A stretch of 64,000 nucleotides of DNA from Gnetum montanum. Its lineage: Eukaryota > Streptophyta > Gnetopsida > Gnetales > Gnetaceae. Location: positions 32,507 to 96,506 of the forward strand of contig MNCI01004834.1 in NCBI GenBank assembly GCA_015680685.1, given 5' to 3'. The translations under genes were made by a program, and so were the position numbers. Below are positions 51,423 through 63,122 of the stretch, in pieces (the stretch's first letter is position 1; every line of letters starts with the position of its first letter). Below the pieces are notes generated by a model. The model saw only the letters and a list, made by a program, of their open reading frames with translations. It was not told where the DNA came from and searched no databases.

Positions 51423-52316
51423 CAAAACACCACCAAAAATTCATGTTTGTAACCTTCATTTTCCAACCTGAGGTAAGATTTCATTGTAGATGTAAGACTC
51501 ATAGTCCAAAAGCTACAATCTTTCATACTTTGGCTTTTAGAGCTAAAAAATCTTAAAAGTCACTATTGCCTTACTTCCCAAGTTGAAAAAGGTACCGCAT
51601 GTCTATATTTGGCTTGGGAAGACCAAAAATGCCTTGTGAATGGGAAAAATTGGTGTTTTCATCAGTTCTTGTAAGGGTATAGCCTCAACTACATTGGAGT
51701 CATCTACCTTGCCCGGCAAACCACCTGCCCCCCGTCCCCCCAAGTGTAGATGAAGTTGATGGGATTTTCCATTTTCAACCTACTGTAGTCACCACAAAGA
51801 CCCAACACCATGACCCAATGAAGATGAAATGTTGGAATTTTTGGGATTTTTCCATTCCTAGTTTCCTAACTCTAGTGTGGTCACCCCAAGTTTTCAAGGG
51901 GAATATAGTAGCAATGGATGCTACAGTAGAAATAGAATTATAGTATTAATTAGTGCTATAGTAGACATGATACTATAGTAGACAGGAAGGTCTATTTTGT
52001 TTCCAAAGATGACAGTGGCCAACGTAGTCACCACCAAGTCTTCAATGACCAACATAGACAACATTTTCCACCAGGCACAACATTTCCCAATCGATTCCAC
52101 TAGTTTCATAATTTCCAACTCTCTCCACATCTTTCATAATTTTTAGCATTCCCAACAACCTCAGCATAGTCCAACAAAGCTAGCATAGTGAGGATGGTGC
52201 CATTGTAGTTACAAAAGTCTATTTACTATTTTTAGTAAATAGATGGGTTTTGTGGCTACAATATATACCAAACTTACTATAAATGGTAACTACATTGAAA
52301 TTTAAAGATCGTTGCA
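51423..52316 (+). repeat. Element B 3' LTR, truncated
   Basis: Aligns with the first 0.67 kb of the 5' LTR, starting at AAAACACCACCAAAAATTC. It includes a C-rich block (near 51715-51742) and the U3 palindrome (52219-52241). It carries an extra segment around 51780-51990 with ATAGTAG-type words that the 5' LTR lacks. It ends at about 52316, before the TATA box, where E-related sequence starts. Confidence 0.75.
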
Positions 52317-53455
52317 CCAAACATGAAATTTAGCTTATAAAAGTTCAAATTTTAGTGTTTAAAATTGTTATTTGGCCATTACCAAACATGAAAAAGCTTG
52401 ATTTGAAGCCCAAAATTTGAGTATTCTATGAATGATTAAGAGTCTTTAAGATTAGTTCAGTCTTGATGGAAGGATCTAGAAAGAGAAAATTTATTCATAG
52501 TAGTTCTAACCTCTTCTACAATCAATTAACCACCCCTGAAAACTATAAAAATAATCATTGAAGCCAATGAACAATCACCTTGCCTTGTCCCTTTAACCTA
52601 CTACTGTCCAAAACCCAAAGAGTGAACTAGAAAATGATGAAGTCTTGAGTTAATGATCAAATGGATGCTCTTGAGCAACAAATTAATGAGATTAGTAGCA
52701 TCCAAAAGGAACTCCATCAATCAAATCAAAGATTATATAAAAATATGCAAGATATGTTGAAAGAGATTAGGAAATTATCCCATAGTTTAAAAGGAAAATG
52801 ATCAGCAGTTCAAGGGAAGATGGATTCCTTTGTAGATTTCATCAAACAATTAACTAATCATTTAACCTAATTTTTCAATCAAAACTAATATCCACCCAGA
52901 GATCATAACCCAAGTCAATCTCCATCCAAAAATTATGAACAAGATCAATTTCCACCTAGGAATCATTAGCAAGACCAATCTCCACCTATTGGACATCAAG
53001 GTGTGGACATTCCATCACAAGGTCAAAGAGTAGAACATGAAGGAAAAGGTTATTGGGATTGGAAAAATTTACTAAGGGAATACTTAACCTAGGTTCATGC
53101 TAAGAAGGTAAAACTTGATCATTATAATGAAGCCCCTAGATCTAGTGCCAAGGTGAAAAACTGGCTAAATATTATGAAGAATTATTTTGACATGTTGAAT
53201 TTATTGAGTTAAGAACATTTAAAGATATTTTCTTTGTACTTATGGAGACATGCAACAATATGATGGAATCAATTGAGATCTTAAGAATTGATTACAAATT
53301 GGCTTAACTTTTGTTAAGATTTTGAACAAAAATTTCTACCAAATTTCTTTCTTTAGGAACATAATATGTGATTCAACTCATTAATTTTGGGCCAGCAATC
53401 CTTCAATGATTACTACAAGGAGTTATATGACCTCTTTTAGTATGTATGACATTGG
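52317..53455 (+). pseudogene. gag: Element E gag remnant
   Basis: From about 52650 one plus-strand frame runs to 53455 without a frameshift but with about a dozen stops. It begins with a coiled-coil-like segment (DALEQQINEISSIQKE). A His/Gln/Pro-rich stretch with an imperfect 27-30 bp repeat follows (52895-52995). The capsid domain comes next (KVKNWLNIMKNYFDML; EHLKIFSLYLWRHATI; WLNF; FEQKFLPNFF), the classic retrotransposon gag pattern. It is not closely similar to gag of A, B or C. Many stops fit Gln or Trp codons changed by C-to-T or G-to-A. 52317 to about 52650 is non-coding, probably its leader. The 3' side is cut by element C. Confidence 0.7.
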
Positions 53456-55304
53456 TGAAATACCATAAAATTTTAGGACCCTCATGCTTCAACAAAGTCT
53501 GGGAATTTGGGCAAGGACTTCCACAAGTGTAGCGTCATAATGGTTTGGCAAGAAAGTGTAGGCACTAAGGATAGACTATCTAGTCTGGCAAGTTTTCTAT
53601 CTCTAGGGCTGACAGGCCCACTGGACTCTCTAGCTTGCCCAACTGGACAATTGACCTAGCTAACAATCTACCCAGAGACCATGCTAGGAGTTGTCAAAAG
53701 TGTTTGGGATGAGCAAAATAGTTCGACACTTTTTCTAGTGAAGAAGTCTGATATGCTACACTATGTTGTGCAGTGTAGAAATCCTTGAAAGATAACCACT
53801 CGAGCATCCAAATGTGAATTGACAAAATTATTGCAAGACAAGTCAGGATTTAGCCAACACAAAGTGCTACGCTATGCTACACTCTGTAGTGTAGCACAGT
53901 GTAGCAAAGGTAGAGCAGAAAGGCCCATCTTGCCAAGTGATTCTAACAAGAAGAATGCACTTTGGCAAGGCTTCAACCTCCAAAACTCCCTGCCCCACTT
54001 AGCCCTCAGCCTTGAGTAAAGTTTCTTGCTAGAAAATGGTGGATTGAACAAGGAAGCAAGGTACACTGGCTACTACACTGTGCTATGCTACATAGCGTAG
54101 CACAGTGTAGCAATAATGCAAAAACAATAGAAGTGTTCCAAACATGAATTCAGCAAGTCTGAAGGCTTCCCAGCATGAAGGAAAAAAGTTGCAGTTATTT
54201 TCTTGACCAAGACTTAGACAAATGCTCTTCAGCTCCTACACAAATTTTTGTCAAGACCAGTGGCTACGCTATGTAGCGTAGCACAGCATAGCAAGCAACT
54301 ACTTATGCTACACCAATGTGCTCAATAGCGTGAGTAGTGCAACACTGGCATAGAAGCATCAAGACGTCTTCGGGTAGCTCTTGAACTTGTTGGCAACAAT
54401 CTTTCTCACTCTGGCATTTCCTTGGCAAAATCAACAATTTTACTTCATTTTCCATACCCCTAGTCAACTCCCAAAAAATTGTTCCTACGCTTGACCCTAC
54501 TTATAAGAGCATGGAAGATGTAGTCCTAGAGCATAGGCTCCATTTTGCTTACATTATTAGCACACTAGATTTCGGCACATGTAGTTTCGACGGTATGGTC
54601 ACAGCGTAACAAAGTTCACATCCAGCATCGCACACCTACACGATATGGACATGTTAGCACCTTGTGGGGCCCAGGACACACGGCATCCAGACCATGTTTC
54701 TCTCCTACCCCTGGCCTTATAAATACCTTGGCAAACAATGCTCAGGGGGTTGGCTTTTTGGTGCAATTGGCTTTTAAGTTAGCTTTCGAAGAGCATAGTT
54801 GGCATTTTTGAGCATTCTGGTTACCTTTGAGTTCTCTAGTTGGCTCCAAACATCCCTTTGTGAGTCGAGCATTTTGGCATCTTAGCAAAGAGAGTAGCAA
54901 GTAGAAGACCTGTGACTATACTATTTAGTGTAAGCAGTGTCTCTCCAGTGTGGCATAACCTATTGTACACCTTTCAACAAGGCAAAGGATCAAATCCATG
55001 ACCTTTGGGGCGGTGCACTTTCTCACCCAAATCTGTTTTGCTATTTGCTCACTGTCATCCTATTTTGCACTATTTTCATTACCTTGTATTTATTAATCAT
55101 TGATTTATTTTGCACGTATCATTTCTAATACAAACGTTTACAAAAGATTAAGATACACCTATTAAGTTCTTGTCTGATTGACCAGACCGTTCAGGGTGCC
55201 CTATTTCCATTTCTCTCCAGCACAGCCCTTGCATGAATCTGGGGTTAAACTGTTCATTCGATAACCTCTCAATGTTCCATCCACCAATGTTTTCAATCGC
55301 TACA
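53456..55304 (+). repeat. Element C 5' LTR
   Basis: Starts TGAAATACCATAAAATTTTA, matching the LTR starts of A and B, and ends GCTACA at 55304. The TATA box TATAAATA is at 54718-54725, followed by a G-rich leader. The first kilobase holds stem-forming TAGCGTAGC cores (listed separately). A frame of 86 codons at 55233-55493 overlaps the LTR end and is probably incidental, although its last part joins the gag frame. Confidence 0.8.
53868..54310. repeat. Palindromic TAGCGTAGC cores in the element C LTR
   Basis: Three clusters about 195 bp apart. 53876-53883 pairs exactly with 53888-53895 (GCTACACT / AGTGTAGC). 54078-54101 is a 24-bp near-palindrome (TGCTATGCTA / TAGCGTAGCA). 54263-54271 pairs exactly with 54274-54282 (GCTACGCTA / TAGCGTAGC). 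A fourth, weaker cluster lies near 53755. The spacing and stem layout match the arrays in A and B although the bases differ. Confidence 0.75.
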
Positions 55305-55309
55305 GTTTT

Positions 55310-55328
55310 TGGCGCTAGAAGAAGAACC
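55310..55328 (+). other. Element C primer-binding site
   Basis: TGGCGCTAGAAGAAGAACC begins five bases after the LTR end. It aligns with the decayed site in B. TGGCGC starts many plant Ty3 primer sites. The tRNA is not assigned. Confidence 0.7.
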
Positions 55329-55454
55329 TTTTGGTGTCCTTTCTGCATATTACGGGTAGTCCTGCATGCTCTCTGTACCCTGTCACATACTAGTGTAAAC
55401 ATGACACCCTTTTGTGATTATTTATGCATTGTGTGGTGTAGACTGGTCACGATG

Positions 55455-58440
55455 ATGATTCATTTGGAACCCGGAAGGACAAAAAGCCTCTGATCGCCTA
55501 TTGATTTTTGTGTTTCTCATTTGTGACTTCTCCTTTTATCATGCAAAATTATTCCGCCAACAACCGCTATTTCCACCTCAAGCCTGTAGGCTCCTTTCTC
55601 GGCTTAAAGCACCATAGGTGTCGAGCGGCCACCTAGCCTAGTGCTAGCACCATGCTAGTCTCTTAGAATCTGACATCTATCACTTGAGTTCTTGGCACAA
55701 GATGCAAAGAATTACAACTTCCTCTAAGCAAAGATCCAGGAAAATCTACCCCTAGATCACCAAGAACTCAAGGAAAAATGCAACTTCAAGTTCCTTCATC
55801 AAAATGGGAGGGAATTTATCCCTACCCTTGATGTTACCATCTCCTTGGTGGAAACATATCAGTGGATCTTAGACTAGCTGATGCGAGTCAGTAAGTCTAG
55901 GAAATGAGATACAATATCTCATTATGATGAGGCGTTCTAGGATGGACAGGAAGACCTGGACTCCCAATCCAAGGGTGGTGGCCAGACTTACCCTGCTACC
56001 ATCCCTCCCACCATGGTCTTCAAGTCCAACCTACTTTTTGCATCAGCCCCCTTTGTGATTACCACGACTCTGCCACAATCTACATTTTCATCAGCCATGG
56101 GTAGCCATTCTACACCCTCAGTGTACCAACATGCTCCTCCCTCAGTTTCATTCTCATGCACTCTCCCTCCTCATTTTGTCCCATCCTTGTACCAAGCGTC
56201 AATCACAGCTATGTTTCCCTACGTGCATACTGCGCCTACTTCACAGCTACATGGAGTCTCCACTCCTATTCCATCACCTACACCTATTCCACCATTAGCA
56301 GCAGGCCCAACCCCAACCACATGATGGACCCTAGCCACTTCACTCCCTATTTCGCAATCCTTCCAAATGCCAGATTACCCTTACCACCAAGCATACCAAG
56401 TCTCGAAGGTGTCACAACCAAGTGTGAGACTGTGGCCCATCCCATTGTTCATGAAAATGACTAACCCTACAGCACCACCAATGGTCGCCACTCCAACAAC
56501 ACCACCCACTGGGTGGTGGACCTCACAGGTAACACCCTTTGCAAGGGCAGCCCCAACGGCACCCCCTATGAGCCAGGTCATTGTCCTTACTACGCCACCA
56601 ACAATGGTTGCCCCTGCAACCCCACAACCATTTACGTTGTCTTTGGGTCTAGACCAAGCATTCCAACTTATCCAGACCCTCACTGAAGAGATTAAATGTC
56701 TCAAAGCCATCGGTTCTGATACAGTGTAGGTCATGGATTTCTACCATGATGATCCCATCAGCCTGGTCGTTCCCATGCTTACGTTACCCCCTAGGATGCC
56801 ACTCCCCTAATTCACAAAATACAATGGGGAGGGCAATCCTAACATGCATTTAGTCACATTTAGATCTGAATATTTGTTGTTGCAGTAGTGGCTGCACAAT
56901 ATTATTTGTGTCTTTGCTATGTCTCTGATGAGCAAAGCTTTAAACTGGTACCGCATGCTCCCACGCACCTCCATCTCAACACTATAGGAGCTGCTGACCT
57001 AGTTTGTGACTCACTTTAAGTATAACTTGAAGCCCAAAGTCATGCTGGATCAATTGATGGGCATTAAGTAAGACCCGTTGGAGTCAGTGCAAAAGTTTAT
57101 ATAGCAATGGAGTGCTACCTTGAATGAGATTCGTGAGCCTATCATGGAAGCCCATTTGCTGGCTATCTTCAAGGGGGTGGTAAATGATTTCATCAAATCC
57201 AAGCTATACTACCTAGCCCCATGCTCTCTTAGTCAATCTTTTGCCCAGACGAAGAGCATCCAAGATGCGGTTGAAGCCAGTAAAGACCTGGCCTATGTTG
57301 CGTACAAAAATGCATATACCAAAAAAGACAAAGAAAAGGGCAAAGCTGCAATTGCCACGGTGGCCACCGTGGCAAACGAGGCAAAGCCTAATAGCAACAA
57401 TAACAAAAAGGTGGTCACAATGCCAACTAATCCCACACTTAGCTCAAGTAATGCTGCCCAACCCTCCACATCGACACCAGAGGAATCAATCCCACCCAGA
57501 CCCAACTTAAAGCATAAAGATTACTCCAAGTACACCCCTCTACCCATCAAGCCTTCAAAACTCCTGAAGCAACTATTGGAGGCTAGGTATATTCAACATA
57601 AATGGATGTTGGAGGAGGCGACCAAACGACATCAACAGTATTGCAAACTCCTTAGGAACCCCTCCCTGGCTATGTCCAATGAGCCGCCAGTTCCTAAGAA
57701 CTTCAAGTTGGAGCATTTTTGTGACTACCATCAGCTTTGTGATCACGACACAAATTATTGTCTAGCATCAAAAGATGACATCTAGCAGATGATTGATCAG
57801 GGGAAGTTGGTTCTAGATGAAAGCAACCCTGTCCACCCTGAAAATCAATCCATGCACATCTATAAGGACCTCCTCAATGCTAATAATGTGAGGTACATTA
57901 TCAACACGATTAGCATAGACAATAACCCAGAACTACCACAGTAGTTGTTTGTGGTTCATGTGCCTCAACATAGCGTAGTAACACCAACAATGGCAAAAAA
58001 TACGCCACAACAACCATTCATCCTCAAGTTTCCCCCTTAGACATCTGCCCTTGCACCCTTCATATCTAAAATTACATCATTGCCCACACTAACACCAGAA
58101 GCACCGTTTGCCATTAGGGGGCCAAAACACTCAATTGCCCCCATCACATAGAGCCAATCTAAGAAAGCATCACAACCTTCCTGTTCAAAGAAATGAGAAG
58201 AGTGTTTGACGGATGAAACAACCAAGGAACTTATTGCCCTAGGTCCTCCTAAGCCTAACCCCCTGTCCTCCATGTCTACACCCTCCTCATCATCAACAGT
58301 TGACATCACTACGTGCACACAGTCATCGCCATCCCACCCAAAAGGGTCTAGCCCCAAACCTAAAATTGCTCCTCTTCAAGAAATTTGTCTTCTAGGACAA
58401 ATGGAGGAAGAGAAGGGCAGCACACTACAAGAAATTAAAT
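55455..58440 (+). pseudogene. gag: Element C gag, one frame with stops but no frameshift
   Basis: A single frame continues from about 55455. Parts: N-terminal domain (NYNFL, AKIQENLPLDHQ, FLHQNGREFIPTL; 55710-55850), a Pro/Thr/Ser-rich linker (56013-56324 and on to about 56640), capsid domain (VMDFYHDDPISL near 56733; ALNWYRMLPRTSIS; FKYNLKPKVMLDQLM), and the open stretch 57120-57785. The last includes IFKGVVNDFIKSKLYY, a Lys/Ala-rich segment and the knuckle FCDYHQLCDHDTNYC with all Cys/His ligands. Stops (for example 55927, 56727, 56808, 57783) often match Gln in A or B. The start is uncertain; ATG 55541 is in another frame. Confidence 0.8.
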
Positions 58441-59330
58441 AGGACCTTCTAAATGCCCTTACTCAAGTCAAACAGGCTCTGAAACAAAAGAATGCAACCT
58501 TGAGCCTGTACGAGTTGGTAATGACCTCCATTGCACACCGTGAGGCCTTGGTTCACATGTTAATATTCATATCGATTGAAAAAAATATGCTAATAGAGGA
58601 GAAAGCAATCCATGAGGTCATGCTTCCTTCTACACTCAAAGAACTATGGCCAGCTCAATTGACATTCCGTGACAAGTCCATCAAGGATGACCTTGAGAAG
58701 GACCAGGCCACAACATCACCCCTATTCATCATAATTTGGGTCAGTCATCATAGGATCCGAAGAGTACATGTTGATGATGGGGCTGCTACAAATGTCATCC
58801 CATTTCCTATAGTGGACACACTAAGTTTGGTGGATCAAATCAAACCCACGACAACCTCATGTCTGAAATAGTTCAATGGAGCGCGAGTGGTGGTAAAGGG
58901 GACTGTCCACATTAACTTTATGGCGGGGAACTAGTTCCCCACAAGTGCAACATTCATTGTGGTAGAAGAGATGTCTGGGTTTAACCTGATCTTCAGGAGG
59001 TCATGGTTATCCCAACTCAGGGTCATCTCTTCACCCATACATCAAGAAATCCACCTATCTTACACAGGCAGGGAGGTGGTGATCTATGGTGACGAAGTGG
59101 CCACCCAAGTAATAAACAATGTCAACATGGAGTAAGGTTCAAAAGTAATAACCTCTGAGAATGAGGTGCCTATCTCCACTGAAGCTACTTGTTTGGAAAA
59201 TGAGCTAGCCTAAAAAGCCAGCTTAGAAAACAAAACTATGTGGTCTGAATTACCTTTTCAAGCGGTAGATAATGATATAGAAGAATACTGCAACAAAGCC
59301 CCTTGGCCTTACGCATCACTGAGCCCATGA
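58441..59330 (+). pseudogene. Element C aspartic protease
   Basis: Same frame as gag. A helical segment (LLNALTQVKQALKQKNATLSL; 58500-58700) precedes the active site VHVDDGAATNVIPF (about 58765-58806). FIVVEEMSGFNLIFRRSWL and SSPIHQEIHLSYTGREVVI follow, then the acidic tail ending at the TGA 59328-59330. DDG replaces the usual D-S/T-G, as in A. Three or four stops interrupt it (after TSCLK, AGN, NVNME and ELA); that after NVNME is CAA in A and B. Confidence 0.8.
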
Positions 59331-59826
59331 TGGGTTAGAAAGTAGCTATGAAAATGATCGTTACTTGCGTAGCGTAACTACTCCACTACTTCTGACACAA
59401 TTAACGCTTATCATACGTTTGTTCTTTGTTTGCTTCATATTCGTTTGTTTATGCTAAGTGTTTGCCTCATTCTTTAAACCATTCACATCACATCCACTGT
59501 TTACATCACAGTACAGCCCGCTAAGGCCTAAAATTGGAAAAAATTTTCTTTACCATCATGCAATGGCCCAAAATGGCCTAAAACTAGTGACGATACGAAA
59601 TGGCCTGAAACTATTGTTATGGCCCGAAATGGCCTAAAAATAAAACGAGATGCTCCAAGGGAGTTTAATTAATAAAAAAAGATAAAGAATAAAATAAAAA
59701 TAAATACAAAACATAAGACAAAATGAAATAAATCTCTTCATATTCCATCTCTTTCATTCAAAATATTGATTAATAATGTTTACAACATTTTTTGTGAGAA
59801 TCCAAATAAAATTCTCGGCTGCTACG
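59331..59826. other. Convergent gap of element C with four motif copies
   Basis: Short non-coding stretch between the stop of gag-PR and the stop of the antisense gene. It carries copies of the GGCCTAAAACTGG motif near 59522, 59572, 59601 and 59630, each preceded by ATGGCC or GCCCGNNA words. The gap is about 500 bp here, against about 700 in A and 630 in B. Confidence 0.6.
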
Positions 59827-61305
59827 CTATGACCCTTCGCCTGCACCATCGCCCCCTGCCTCATTAGATCCTATGTTTTCATCTAGATTCCGTACCATAG
59901 GAAAAATGAAATAGTTAGTTAAAGCTACAATAAGAACTTGAATAAAATAAATTATCACAACACCAAAAAATGACTGACCCAAGATGGCCCCACATCTATT
60001 TCGGGGGGTATTCGATCCATGCCTACTACAAGATGTTGCAAGATCTCCTCCTCTATAATCTCAGCCTAATTCCTATCTCCCAGGTTAGCGCTTGCTGCAA
60101 CTTTCTCCTTTTCTATGGTTACCCATCCGGTGGTCCTGGAGAAAAGGTGGCAATGGTAGTCTCACTCGCAGGAAAGGTCATTTCCATTTTGGGAGATTCA
60201 CTAACTTTCACCTATTGCATAAACTTGTCATAAGCCCCAGAAGTGCCAATAATGTCAAGGAATACCTCGTAAGTATAAAAATTGATAGAGGCATCTCGAT
60301 ATTGTTTACGGTAGGTGGCACGTTCTAGTTTATACATGTGTTTATGATTTTTCTATGCCTGCCCCCACTCATAAAATTTTGCACTGTAGTCCTTCCAGTC
60401 TTGGTTCTTCTAGGCTAGCAGGTCCATTTTCATGTGCTTTTTTATTATTTCGTGAGTGGCCTCATTGTTGCATCACATGGCCATCCAATACCTTAGGTAG
60501 TCGATGAAAGCCATGTGGCAACTGCCATCGTTAGTGTCTCAGGCCAACAGGAATTCATTCCTGGATTGGAGATCTCCCACCTCAGTAGTCAGATTGGCCT
60601 TCTCCCTCTCAAACCTCTATACCCATTTCGAGAGGTCTTCATTCACACACCTACATTCCCACAAGGAGCATGAGGAGTACAACGCACATTGGCTTACTTC
60701 GTCGTATATGCGACGAAGTACTTCAGTCACCTGCAGTGAAAATTTGGGCACGACGTCAACCTCAATCGCTTACTTAGGGTCCCACTTAAGGCGAGAGGCT
60801 ACCAACTACACATAGAAAGGCATTAGTCACAGTGGCATAGTGAAGCAACAACAATTTAGACAGTTTAGTGTAGCAACTTTAACTTACCCTCTTCTAGGTC
60901 GATTTGCTTCAGACGATCAATCATGTCGTCAACCACCCCCTCCATGAAAGTAAATTTGTCAGGGGTCTTAGTCCATGGTCGCAGGTGGATCAAGGAAGGG
61001 CCAGGGGTATCAATAATGGTGTCTGTTACACAGTAAAACGTGTTAGCCATAGTGGAGAGGAACACGATAAAGCTGATGAACAACATAAATGACAATGTAA
61101 AGCTCCTACCCAGTAAACCCTCAAGGGTGATAGTGGGGGGGCCACCCATCGGCACATTGTCAAATATGCTGTCAAACTTACCACCATCAAAATGGAGCCC
61201 CTCTCCTTCCAGCTAACCTAACAACATAGCAGCGTCCTCACTGATCATGTGCCCCTTCGATACCGAACTATTCTCCACAAAAGGGTCATTAGCAGGGGCC
61301 TCTTC

Positions 61306-61560
61306 CTAAGTGCCAAGAGCCTCTTCCTCATTAGCTAGGCCTCTTTCTTCATCGGTAGGGTCCTCCTCTTCATCGATAGTGGCCTCCTCTTCATTGGCAG
61401 GGACTTCTTCCTCACCAACTGAGGCCCTTTCTTCTACAACAAGGGCCCCTTCTTCATCAGCCAGGGCCCTTTCCTCTATGGCCAGAGCCTCTTCGTTTTC
61501 ACCAGTCACCCCTATTTTAGGGGCTACCACCTCTTCTTCCCCTTCTTCATCTACTTCCTC
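61306..61560 (-). repeat. Glu-rich tandem repeat in exon 5 of the element C antisense gene
   Basis: About eight imperfect 24-30 bp units rich in TCTTC encode, on the minus strand, repeats of the form (V/A)xEExA (for example EERALADEEGALVVEE). A and B have a much shorter Glu-rich segment at this place. The run is fully open on the minus strand and very acidic. Confidence 0.75.
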
Positions 61561-63102
61561 TGCTAGTAAAACATGGTTACAGTAGGCAAGATATACTAAC
61601 TTGGAACAAAAGCTACTCTATGTAACGCTATCTAGCGTAGCACAACATAGTAAGCATTATCCAAGAAAAAAATACTTACCAATTGGAGGCTGCACTCTGT
61701 GAAGTTTCAGCCACAACTTCTTCTCTCTTTCCTCATTTGTGCGGGGAGGTTCCTTGGCTGGAAGAGATCTCTTGTGTTACAACTTAGTTGTCATCATCTC
61801 TGCAATGAGGCACTCTTCCCTTGTCACACTACCGATGGTAATGGGGGGTTCCTCTTCCATGTTGTCCTAGGCACAAAAGTTGCATGCCACTCGATCCCTA
61901 GTCATTATTGAAAATTATTCCCCAATATCTTCTGGGGGGTCTTGAGATCAAGTGGTACGGAAGGCTTGGCAAATCCATGAATTGGAAATCTGGTTACGAT
62001 CTTGTAGTATCCAAACCCCATTCTCGCGAACTACCAAGAATTCTGCAAAACATTATAGGCAAGCTATAAAGAAGGAATGATGCATGTTAAAATAGGACTC
62101 AAGCTTCCCGCAAAGCTTGACCATTTTAGCCTGCAAGCCTTTGCAAACGTATTTGGCCTAATTGTAGCGAGTCCCCTCTTTCATGATGTCCCTTATTATC
62201 CAAGCCTGCTCAATTTCAAGGATTTTTCCTTGGGAGAGTAGCTTGGGGAAGGCATGGGCACAGAAGATAGGGTAAATCGTTTTAGCCATCCATAGCCTAA
62301 CCTTCTCAATGTAGATCCCCTTTCAGTCCTTTACTACCCCTAGCCACTCCTCAATGTCCACCTAATGATTTGCATCTTTCTTGGTTTTTTCTCCTATGGG
62401 GAGACCATCAGAAGGGACACCGAAAAGATCCGCAAATAATTGGTCATTGATTTCAAACACCACTCGCACACCGTGAACATGTGTGTGGAAGCTGTTCGCT
62501 TTTTCGAAGGAGTTAACTAGGGAAAGCATTTCAGCAGGCGAGATGTTCAGGTTGACGGCCAAAAATAAGTTCATGAGCCCATCCTCCTGAAGGTTGTGGA
62601 CAAGCATGGTTGGGGCCCCATTGCAGAGCCAATGCTAGGTCTCCTCCACCTCCTTGTACTTGAAAAAGAGATTAGTTTCATTGCGCCTGGAGGTGATCAT
62701 AGTCACCTCTTGGGATTTTCTCACCACTGAAATAGTTTGCAAAATAAAAGAAAAAAGTTAGCAAAAAAATAAACATCACTTGAACATGTAACAATGAATT
62801 CACAGTTTAGCATACTAGGTTTAAATGGCATGGGAAATGATGGAAGATCCACCAACACGTCTTTAACGGTGAGTGGCCTGAGGGATGCCCATTCCCTATC
62901 CAACCAACTGACTTCTTTACACTTCCCATAAAATTGGGAATACCAGGTCAGATAGGTTCTGAACTCACCCCCAAATTCGCCTATTACGTCGGCATGCACA
63001 TTCCCAATAGAGAAAAACTCTTGCAGGGCCATCTGTGTCAATGCCAAGGCATTTGTATCACCATGTAGACCACTCCTGTTAATAAGAAGCCTGGCAACAC
63101 AA

Positions 63103-63122
63103 AATATATATATATATATATA
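63103..63122. repeat. (TA)n microsatellite
   Basis: Ten TA repeats in the intron between exons 2 and 3 of the element C antisense gene, just upstream of the exon 3 acceptor. It is absent at the matching places in A and B. Confidence 0.9.

Larger units (their letters stand above)
32850..52316 (+). mobile_element. Element B: decayed 19.5-kb Ty3/gypsy retrotransposon, sister of A
   Basis: Same order as A: LTR (32850 to about 34288), primer site, gag, a protease remnant, antisense gene, palindrome array, RT, RNase H, integrase, and the first 0.9 kb of the 3' LTR. Homology to A extends through coding and non-coding parts. Losses include a deletion of about 525 bp that removes the protease active site, a damaged RT catalytic motif (YADNI), frameshifts and many stops. 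The 3' LTR stops at 52316 where unrelated sequence begins, so no target-site duplication can be read. Confidence 0.85.

Noticed and set aside
55233-55493. 86-codon frame near the start of element C as a separate gene
   Set aside because: It mostly covers the LTR end and primer site. It is in the gag frame only by its last part and has no homologue in A or B.
55455-59330. Reassigned stop codons (TAA/TAG read as Gln) or suppressor tRNAs
   Set aside because: TGA stops also occur and A and B carry ordinary frameshifts. C-to-T decay of a silenced element explains the pattern without a new code.
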